From Incurvaria masculella (lineage: Eukaryota > Arthropoda > Insecta > Lepidoptera > Incurvariidae): a stretch of DNA of 64,000 nt. Location of the stretch: NCBI GenBank assembly GCA_946894095.1, contig OX335642.1, positions 12,473,021-12,537,020 of the forward strand, written 5' to 3'. Position 1 is the stretch's first letter. Every line of letters begins with the position of its first letter. The translations under genes and the position numbers were made by a program. This document shows positions 56,800 to 64,000 of this stretch, in pieces. Below the pieces are notes generated by a model that did no database searches, had not been told where the DNA came from, and saw only the letters and a list, made by a program, of their open reading frames with translations.

Positions 56800-57271
56800 G
56801 GCGCTAGGACTAGCCAACTACTCGCGCCATACAAATGCACTTTTTAACAAATGTAATAATATGTAGTGAAACGCTTCAGCAAATCCAAATAGAACTCCAG
56901 ACTGATAATGGATTGTTAATATTTTTTTATTCCATCATTTATTTAAATAATAATAAAAATAAAAAAAGTTGATTTTTCTCATTAGAAATCTGAAAGTCAT
57001 TCGATTTCTAGATATAAGCAAAAACAGCATATATGCATAAACAAAAAAATCCATTTGCTTTTAGATTTCTACATTTAGTCAAAAAAGTTCGGAAATGGAC
57101 ACCGTTTCCGCAATGTATTTTGTATAGAAAAAGGAAACATACATTAACGAAAATCATTCGATTCCTAGACAAGGAATCATATATTGTAAGGATGACACTT
57201 ATAATCGTCAGACTTAGTTAGTTTACTTGGGGTGCCTCGTCTAACTTTGCGATTTGGCTAGTACCAGGCCC
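56800..57271 (-). mobile_element. TTAA-flanked MITE, copy 3 (472 bp)
   Basis: TTAA on both sides (56796-56799, 57272-57275). Orientation is opposite to copies 1 and 2. Nearly identical to copy 2 along its whole length, by eye differing at only a few positions. Confidence 0.88.
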
Positions 57272-57382
57272 TTAACTGCCCGCGAAAGGTTTGTATGTAT
57301 GTGGGTTCGATTTTCACCCTTTTCAGTTTGTACATAATTTAGCATAGCTCTTTGTTTAATTGCTGTGTATGTACCAACTCCC

Positions 57383-57560
57383 TTCCGAGGTATTTCCCCA
57401 AAGTCCCAAAGTACAACCTGGAGTCCGTCAATCATGGTGTGAAGAAGCACCTGGCCGACCGGCATGGTTTTCCCGGCCCCTCTGAAATTTCGAAATCCCA
57501 TGGGCGTCCTCAGCCACCTTAAGATATCCTGGCGAGAGACATGTGTCGCGCTTAACATAA
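57383..57560 (+). repeat. 'GAGGTATTTCCCC..CCATGGGCGTC' repeat, copy 3
   Basis: Longest copy: 'GAGGTATTTCCCCAAAG', 'GGTGTGAAGAAGCACCTGGC', 'CCGGCCCCTCTGAAATTTCG', 'CCCATGGGCGTCCTCAGCCA'. Related to 10801-10905 and 53667-53765. Apparent frames on both strands here belong to the repeat. Confidence 0.55.
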
Positions 57561-58374
57561 AAAAAATGCTTCACGCTCGATTCTTGATAAAAACATCTAT
57601 GACAGGATTGCGAAACTGTAATTTCGGCGCGAAATGTGTATTCGTTGGTCACCTTGGTCAACAGACTAGGTTAGGAGGTAAACCGGCGAGATTGGAGCAG
57701 TGAAGTTACCACCAGAGCGCTATCGGCGGGAAACTATTCAAGCAATCATTGACCCAGTATTTCCCTCCCGAGCTGGGTTCGATACGAAACATTTTCCATC
57801 GCGTTGAATATTATTACGCTAGGCTGGATTGTATTGTGGGTTCGTTGAAATATTGGAATAAGAAAACTTGCCGTAACAATCGTGATGTTATGGAATTGAG
57901 GTGGTAAAACGGTTTATAGGTACTATTTATATACTTTATATATTTTTTTCATTGTTCGTTTTTGGTTACTTTCATCAGGGATCTTGCTACTGACACAGGT
58001 GTAATCATGCTATGCACTCGGACATAGCAGACTTACTAAACCGGAAAACTGATTTTGAAAGAGAGTTTTATTTTTAGTTGCCATTTATTCGTTGGAGTAC
58101 AACCTTATTCAGAAGCTTTATTAGCCCAGTTCTAATTCATTGGGTCTCAGGGGGTGTTTCAAAAACAAGCGGTGTTGACACATTTTCGCGGCTTTAATTG
58201 AAACCTGATATCAACCTTCCCTAGAGTTCTCTCCCGGCTTTAGAACCACAGTCTATACGAGTGGGAATCTACACCATAAAGCAACTTCCCCACAGTCACA
58301 AAGTGAAATAAAAATGCCATGAGGTGCGATTACTCGAAATCAAATAAATCGAAGCAGATGTAAACTATATAGCT
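57561..58374. other. No gene recognised
   Basis: Nothing identified. Confidence 0.5.
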
Positions 58375-58618
58375 ATGTGCTGTGTGGGTTCTCGCCCTTT
58401 AAAAAAACAACTAGTCACCCTAACATACTAGGTTGCAGGGTTAAAAATGACAATTAATGAACTGTAGTCAAAGCAATAGTGAAATTAGACCGCATATACC
58501 ATCCAGTAAAATTTTGCCGTGCAATATAGACATGGCACCTAGTTCTCCAGGTGGTGTGTTCAGATAATATAATGAAAATAGGTGTAGAATTAACCATCAA
58601 AGTCCAGTTAGAAAAAAA
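58375..58618 (+). mobile_element. SINE with remnant third head
   Basis: 'GTGCTGTGTGGGTTCTCGCC' (58378) is the start of the third head. Most of the head is deleted, then body 'ACTAGGTTGCAGGGTTAAAA', 'CATATACCATCCAGTAAAAT', 'CATGGCACCTAGTTCTCCAG' to 'AATTAACCATCAAAGTCCAG'. Diverged. Confidence 0.72.
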
Positions 58619-58961
58619 GCACGCTCGTCTAGCTGTGGGTTTACTGCTGCTTTCTGAAACTGTGCGACATTGCCGTTTGCGCACACGGCTGCTAAGGTTT
58701 TCGTGCTGAGAGTAATGGATGAAATGTGTCAGACTAGATCATACTTAGCACACAGAGTATGCTACATATACAAAAGTATGTACATTAATATCATAAGTTT
58801 ACGTTACGTGCATGAAGAAGAGCGCAGCACCCACAATGCCCAACTCCAAAAGACACAATCGTTTCTAATTACAGGCTCGAAAATTCACTTTCCTTCGACT
58901 ATCCTGCTCAAAGTCTATCATTTCAACTTACAACTATTATTCCAATATCTTCTGTTCCACC

Positions 58962-59195
58962 ATTTTGTACACCTAGTGGTGTAGAGGCTAGAAAACTTGC
59001 CTTTCATGCGAGAGGTTACAGGTTCAAATCCTCGCCCCGATCGTGCACCATTTTCTTTCTCTTTCTGAGGTGGATTAGTGTATTTCGTTAGAATGCGAGC
59101 TGTTGCATAGTTCAAAACCCATGTAAAACTGGCAATGAAAAATTTGCCGTGTTTTCCATCTAGTTTAATGTAGGCTGGGCCTTTCCGCTTAAATC
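58962..59195 (+). mobile_element. SINE with tRNA-derived head, best pol III boxes
   Basis: A box region 'TAGTGGTGTAGAGGCTA' (58974-58990) and a perfect B box 'GGTTCAAATCC' (59021-59031). 'CGCCCCGATCGTGCACC', 'GAATGCGAGCTGTTGCATAG' and a short body 'CCGTGTTTTCCATCTAGTTT' follow. The body has a large internal deletion and no 3' end. Confidence 0.83.
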
Positions 59196-59689
59196 ATCAT
59201 ACAAAGTGGAAAGAAGAACATGAGCATATTTCTTGTCGGAGATCCAAAACTACACTCAAAAGAGCTTTATTTGAAACAATCTAGATGGATAGATAGATGA
59301 CCATTGGCATTGTAAATCAGTGTTTGGTTTCTAAGTTAGAAGGTCCGAAAGTTTGAAGTCGCACGTTTTATGCAATGACTTTGGAGGTGGATTAATCAAC
59401 GATAACATAAAAATATCTTAAAAAGATTAGTCATCAGACCTAGATTGTTTTATGAAGATTTATAATAAATTTGGTTTTTGTTTGATTTTTGACTACAGCG
59501 GTCGTGATTTACTTTTAGCTTTAAGTTTTGTAAATAAAAAATTCCTAAATTTCGCCAAATCAAACACCATAACAAAGCAGACAATGCTCATATCGTCTGC
59601 ATTGTGGTCATGTTACATCCTCCTCATTATGGACCCTGTCTTTTTCTTAGAAACGGAGAAGGTCCCAGAGTGGCCGCGAATGACTTTGT
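59196..59689. other. No gene recognised
   Basis: AT-rich and nothing identified. Confidence 0.5.
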
Positions 59690-59808
59690 CACGCAGGGAA
59701 GGGCCACCTTGGCCATCGCACCTAATTTCTTCGGGAACGTGGTGATTAGGCTAATATAATGACAATAGTTGTGTGATATTAGCCATCTATGTTTGGTTCC
59801 ATATAAAA
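59690..59808 (+). mobile_element. SINE 3' fragment
   Basis: 'GGGAAGGGCCACCTTGGCCA', 'CGCACCTAATTTCTTCGGGA' and 'GTGTGATATTAGCCATCTAT' plus 'GTTTGGTTCCATATAAAAAC' match the body's 3' end, tRNA-type variant with 'TTCGGGAA'. Confidence 0.78.
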
Positions 59809-60789
59809 ACCCTATAGTCAGAAAAATATATCTGTTTAATAGCAAACAGTTCCATGGCGCTATTTTTTGTATTTGTATATGTTGTGATTAGTGCATTCAA
59901 GTAAGTTTTTTGTGTGGAATTTACAAAACAATTTTTATGGGCCAGACAAGTCCGGAACCCAGTTAAGTGAAAATGTTCAAAGGAGAAACCGAAATTATCT
60001 CTGACCACAGTGTTCCGTCTTGTTCCGTCATGTTTTCACGTAATAATTATGCTTCAATGGTTTACTTTTATATTTTATGCAATTAATGGAATGCATTGTT
60101 GTTCAAAACATAATAAAAACTTTAATTAGTCTAATTATCAAGATTGGGGTTATTCCGGGAGGTCACGACATTTTTGGTCACGATACGGTAAATGGCTGAA
60201 TCTTGGTTCACATGTTAGATACCTACCCTCTGATGCTAAATATGTCGGTCTGCCCGTCCCAAGTGGTTGCGTTTTCTAGATTGGCTATACAAAATAGATG
60301 CTGGTATGTACCTGCTAATGAATATACTGATTATCTGAAAACATTGATACCTATTAATCATACAACAATAACCAGACGGTTACTTAATTAAATACTTAAA
60401 TATACCTAAAGTTATATCTGTAACCTAAATCGCTTATAACGCCTAAATGCAACCAACGATTTGTTCAGTTTTTGTATTGCGAAGCAAGTATGTATTGATA
60501 CTTTCATGCTTCGTTATTTGCATCTATTTACCTTATCATATGTATTTTCTGTCACCATAACTACTTTTTCAGGCGCCTTATCTACGTAACGCAACCACTA
60601 GGAACAGGCAGGCTGACACATTTAGCTTCAGAGGGTTGTACTTTATCCCGTGAACCCAGTTTCAGCCATTTACGTTATCGTTACCATTTTTCTCGCGACC
60701 TCCTAGTCTAGGTAGTCCATTTTTAAACGTAAGACAGCTGGATACACTATGCTGCCCTGGTCGATTCGATCTCGGCAGCGAGCATAGTT
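59809..60789. other. No gene recognised
   Basis: AT-rich and nothing identified. Confidence 0.5.
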
Positions 60790-60993
60790 GTGAGGGAGTC
60801 GCAACCGAAACTCGCTTGTATGGGGGCAGCGTAGCCACTTTAACTTACAATGCCAGCAGCGCCGGCGAGTGAATTCGCTAACGAATTCGCTCATTACTGA
60901 TCTCCTCGAGTTTCAACGACACGTAAGAACTTCACAGGACGCTATTTAACAAACGACGTTCATTGTTGCACGTCCCAAATTCGTAAGCGAATT
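60790..60993 (+). repeat. 'AGCGTAGCCAC' repeat family, best copy
   Basis: 'GCAGCGTAGCCACTTTAACT', 'CCAGCAGCGCCGGCGAGTGA', an inverted repeat 'GAGTGAATTCGCTAACGAAT' running into 'TCGCTC' (60867-60892), 'CACAGGACGCTATTTAACAA' and 'GTTGCACGTCCCAAATTCG'. It ends where the LINE at 60994 begins. Confidence 0.65.
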
Positions 60994-60999
60994 AATTAC

Positions 61000-61456
61000 A
61001 ATGATGTTCACACAGCAGTTGCACTTATGAATATCGATCTTGATTCTGCACTAGACTGGGCTGTTCGGTTTGGCCTTTTAGTTAACCCGGCTAAAACTCA
61101 GACAATAATCATAGGGTCTAGTAAGCAGTTGGCCATACTCGACAAGTCAACTTTACCTCCAGTTGTGTTTGATGGTGTTGCAGTCCCGTACAGTACGAGT
61201 GTAAAAAATCTGGGTCTATGGATTGACGAGACACTATCATGGAACACACAGGTCTGCGAAGTCAGTCGAAAACTTATGGGTAGCATGCACTCTCTAAAGC
61301 GATTGCAAAATTTCATTTCCGTTGGCACCAAAACTACGTTAGCACAATCCCTTTTACTCCCGTTATTTGATTATGCTGATATCTGCTACCTAGATCTTCA
61401 TGAAGATCTCCTTAACAAACTTGACCGCCTCCTTAACTTATGCATTCGATATAATA
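61000..61456 (+). pseudogene. LINE reverse transcriptase, thumb region (part 1)
   Basis: Reads 'DVHTAVALMNIDLDSALDWA', 'FGLLVNPAKTQTIIIGSSKQ', 'SVKNLGLWIDETLSWNTQV', 'LAQSLLLPLFDYADICYLDL' and 'LLNLCIRYN'. This is the region directly after the YADD box in Jockey/CR1-type LINEs. It is open except for truncation at its 5' side. At 61455-61456 it is cut by the mariner; codons resume in the same frame at 62738. Confidence 0.88.
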
Positions 61457-62735
61457 GGTCGGGGAAAAAGTCTTTTCGCATTATAGTATGTATGAACTTG
61501 TAATAAAATCTCTTTGGCGATACTATTTGTATCTGGCTGGTTTTGGTATCATTGAAAGTTTAAATTTTAAAGAACATAATTCCAAATTCAAATTAGGAAA
61601 ATGTGTGATTCTCATTTGTTTTTCGTACTGTCAAAATGAGTGAATCTAATGAAGAAATTCGATACATTTTAAAATTTTACTACAAAAAAGGTAAAAATGC
61701 AACGCAAGCCGCGAAAAAAATTTGCGATGTTTATGGACCTAGTGCAGTGTCTGTGAGAGTAGCACAAATTTGGTTTAAGCGTTTTCAATCCGGAAATTTT
61801 GATGTCAAAGATACACGTCGCTCTGGTCGCCCTATTACGGATAAAATGGATGCCATTTTTGAAAAAGTGGAGCAAGATCGGCATATCAGTAGTTACGACG
61901 TAGCTGAAGAACTAGGAATTGACCACAAAACAGTTTTGGCGCATTTGAAAAAAACTGGGTACACAAAAAAGCTCGATATTTGGGTACCTCACGAGCTCAC
62001 TGAAAGAAACCTAATGAACCGTGTACTCATTTGTGATTCTTTATTACGACGTAATGAAACCGAACCATTTTTGAAGAAGCTGATAACTGGTGATGAAAAG
62101 TGGATCACGTACGACAAGAACGTGCGAAAAAGGTCGTGGTCAAAGGCCGGTCAAGCTTCATAGACTGTGGCGAAACCCGGGTTAACTCGCAACAAGGTGA
62201 TGCTGTGTGTGTGGTGGGATTGGAAGGGCATTATTCATTATGAGCTGTTACCACCAGGCAGGACCATCGATTCTAAACTCTACTGCGAACAACTGATGAG
62301 ATTAAAGCAAGAAGTTGAGAGAAAGCGGCCGGAATTAATCAACAGAAGGGGTGTGGTTTTTCATCATGATAACGCTAGACCTCACACATCTTTAGCCACT
62401 CAGCAAAAACTAAGAGAGTTTGGCTGGGAGGTGTTAATGCATCCGCCGTATAGTCCTGACCTTGCACCTTCAGATTTCCACCTGTTTAGGTCTCTTCAGA
62501 ATTCTTTAGGCAGTGTCAGGTTAACATCACGAGAGGACTGCCAAAACCACTTGTCGCGGTATATTGATCAGAAGTCCCAATATTTCTATAGCCATGGGAT
62601 CATGTCCCTACCTACAAGATGGCAAAAAGTTATCGAACAAAATGGTACCTACATACTTTAGTTAAATGTAAATAAACCATATTAAAAAATGTTTTGAATT
62701 TTCTTAAAAAATGCGAAGAAACTTTTTCCCCAACC
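61457..62735 (+). mobile_element. mariner (Tc1/mariner) transposon, 1279 bp
   Basis: Bounded by TA duplications (61455-61456, 62736-62737). Terminal inverted repeats of about 26 bp: left 'GGTCGGGGAAAAAGTCTTTT' and right, in reverse complement, 'GGTTGGGGAAAAAGTTTCTT', both continuing 'CGCATT'; three mismatches. It contains one transposase frame with a single stop. Size and structure are those of a complete mariner. Confidence 0.95.
61636..62661 (+). pseudogene. mariner transposase with one amber codon
   Basis: Cut-and-paste transposase that would bind the inverted repeats and join the element to a TA site. The ATG at 61636 follows 'TGTCAAA'. The frame is about 341 codons, close to the family's usual ~345. 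Residues 1-110 hold the two helix-turn-helix DNA-binding motifs ('SVRVAQIWFKRFQSG', 'RRSGRP', 'SYDVAEELGIDHKTVLAHLK'). The linker motif 'WVPHEL' is intact. Catalytic residues: Asp in 'ITGDEKW', Asp in 'HHDNARPHTS', and Asp in 'YSPDLAPSDFHLF'. Exactly 34 residues lie between the last two, so DD34D (mariner proper). The only defect visible is a TAG at 62161-62163, after 'KAGQAS', where relatives usually have Gln; this fits one C-to-T change. It separates the first catalytic Asp from the other two, so the copy is inactive. Confidence 0.93.
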
Positions 62736-62737
62736 TA

Positions 62738-63099
62738 ATATTTTTGGCTTGCGTAAGTTTGATCATATTTCCGAATTCCGTAATCGACTCCAGTGGCTTG
62801 ACATTAGAAAACGCAGAAATGTTCACACCCTATCACTTCTTTACAGCACACTGAATAACCCTGCTGCTCCGAGTTACCTGCAGGATCGCTTCAAATTCCT
62901 ATCTTCACATGGTGTTCCACTTAGGTCTGCTGATACCTTACTGTTAGCAATTCCTACACATCGCAGCACTTATTATAGTGACTCTTTTTCTGTAAACGCA
63001 TCTCGTCTTTGGAATCAGCTTCCCCTAGAAATTCGGTCCTCTTCCAATGTATATATTTTCAAAAAACGTCTGAAGTCCTATTATTTAAATTATATTTAA
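62738..63099 (+). pseudogene. LINE polyprotein C-terminus (part 2)
   Basis: Reads 'FGLRKFDHISEFRNRLQWL', 'DIRKRRNVHTLSLLYSTLN', 'YYSDSFSVNASRLWNQLPLE' and ends 'FKKRLKSYYLNYI'. Typical LINE end. Its first codons continue the frame of 61000-61456 once the mariner and one TA are set aside. The stop codon is followed by the 3' UTR. Confidence 0.88.
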
Positions 63100-63455
63100 A
63101 CTTTATCATTTATATAAGTTCTTGCTCGCTCTCTGTTACAAAAAAAAGGTTCATATAAGAATAAATGTATATACACAAATATTGGTATATATTTAAATTA
63201 AATATATATTATAAGCTATGTACTATATGTATCTGTATGTATTAGTATTAGAATGTAAGTATATTTATTCTTGTTAAGTATATATCTTTATTGATAAAAA
63301 ATCTTACTTCTTTTATCCTTTTTTGTCTGCCGCCTTGCACCATTCCTACATTCCAAGGGTAGGTAGGAAGAGAATGCCTTTTGGCATTAGGCCCGCCTTT
63401 TGTAAACTGTTTATAATGGTGTACAATAAAGAATTTTATTATTATTATTATTAAT

Positions 63456-64000
63456 TAACTGATTAGTTAGTGGTTTTCCACAAACTCGAGGCTACGATGC
63501 TGTCATACGAATGAGTTTACATCGCCACGCTCGTCCTTCGATGCTCACTGGCTCCCAGGGTGCGTGCGTCTACATGAAATGGGGTCACGCGAATAATCAG
63601 ATACGAAGTCAATTGGTTTATATTTCACGTAATTCACTGTACGAAGTGACCCTTTCTTTGATCAGTCGAAGTGACGCTAGACCGTAATGCTCTCCGCTTA
63701 AGAGTTGCTATAACCTAAATTAAACCATTGGAAGAATAAATAGTATGTAATTTTATCATTATATTTAATCACTTCGTTGACGCGTACAGAAGGTATAGTG
63801 ATATTATATGACTTGAAAAATTTTTGTGAAAGTATTGTCAATATATATAATATTTATTTTGCAGGTAAACCATTAGGCATTAGGATATATGTCGGCGTAA
63901 CTCAATGAATTTAATTAGAATCCAATGAATTAAAAAAATAAACCTTGACCTCTATGTTTTTTTATAAACTAAGATCGTTTAATCAAACGATTTATGAGGA
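63456..64000. other. No gene recognised
   Basis: AT-rich flank beyond the LINE tail. Nothing identified. Confidence 0.5.

Larger units (their letters stand above)
60994..63455 (+). mobile_element. 5'-truncated LINE interrupted by mariner
   Basis: Non-LTR retrotransposon 3' half, truncated just after the polymerase active-site region. It has coding ends at 61000-61456 and 62738-63099, and a 3' UTR (63100-63430) with 'AATAAA' at 63425 and an (ATT)n tail to 63455. Without the mariner the LINE is about 1.2 kb. The 3' UTR is nearly identical to 29151-29374. Confidence 0.88.

Noticed and set aside
26349..57221. A 62-codon frame present in two places with one residue difference (26349-26537 minus, 57033-57221 plus)
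   Set aside because: It lies inside the TTAA MITE, and its similarity is that of the DNA repeat; the third copy at 16252 has changes within it. Not a conserved gene.
57241..57703. Overlapping frames on both strands beside the MITE
   Set aside because: They cross the MITE boundary or lie in the unclassified repeat at 57383-57560; no family recognised.

Overview
The window looks like lepidopteran (moth or butterfly) nuclear DNA. It is AT-rich and densely filled with fragments of LINEs, SINEs, MITEs and one mariner. No host protein-coding gene could be recognised, so it is most likely intergenic or intronic. Evidence for Lepidoptera is the type of LINE reverse transcriptases, the 'CGGCCAAGTGCGAGTC' and 'CCGGCTCCG(C/T)TCGGGTCAA' repeat motifs, and a 5S-rRNA-headed SINE. 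From memory, a 5S-derived SINE (HaSE1) has been described in the moth Helicoverpa armigera; I could not check this. Species cannot be assigned.

The dominant component is one SINE superfamily, about 33 recognisable copies on both strands, roughly 7 kb or a tenth of the window. All copies share a body of about 260 nt that runs from a 'GGTTCGGATTCCACGT' joint to an 'ATTAGCCATCCATGTC' end. That body carries at least three different 5' modules: a 5S-rRNA-derived head with pol III boxes, a tRNA-derived head with A and B boxes, and a third head built around 'GTCGTAAGAGGTGACTAAGG' whose origin I do not know.

Layout. 0-14 kb: mostly unrecognised sequence with scattered SINEs, GC-rich patches, and a LINE fragment nested in a SINE (6.3-7.15 kb). 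14.9-16.7 kb: two long-TIR MITEs, a 30-bp palindrome bounded by 8-bp direct repeats, and the first of three TTAA-flanked MITEs (others at 26.3 and 56.8 kb). 16.9-17.3 kb: LINE 3' fragment. 22.4-23.2 kb: a ~790-bp interspersed repeat. 25-34 kb: SINE-rich, with LINE 3' ends at 29.15, 30.9-31.7 and 31.8-32.0 kb. 34.56-38.7 kb: a nearly complete minus-strand LINE with an ORF1 remnant, AP-endonuclease and reverse transcriptase. 43.7-44.7 and 46.9-47.2 kb: two decayed 3' parts of a different LINE with an R2-like zinc-knuckle/nuclease domain. 47-60 kb: SINE-rich, including one SINE inserted in another. 61-63.5 kb: a 5'-truncated LINE interrupted by a 1.28-kb mariner that is complete except for one amber codon.

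The elements relate to one another as insertion history rather than as a pathway. Autonomous LINEs would supply reverse transcriptase to the SINEs, DNA transposases elsewhere in the genome would mobilise the MITEs, and nested insertions (mariner in LINE, LINE in SINE, SINE in SINE) give relative ages. Edges given for decayed repeats are approximate to 5-20 bases.
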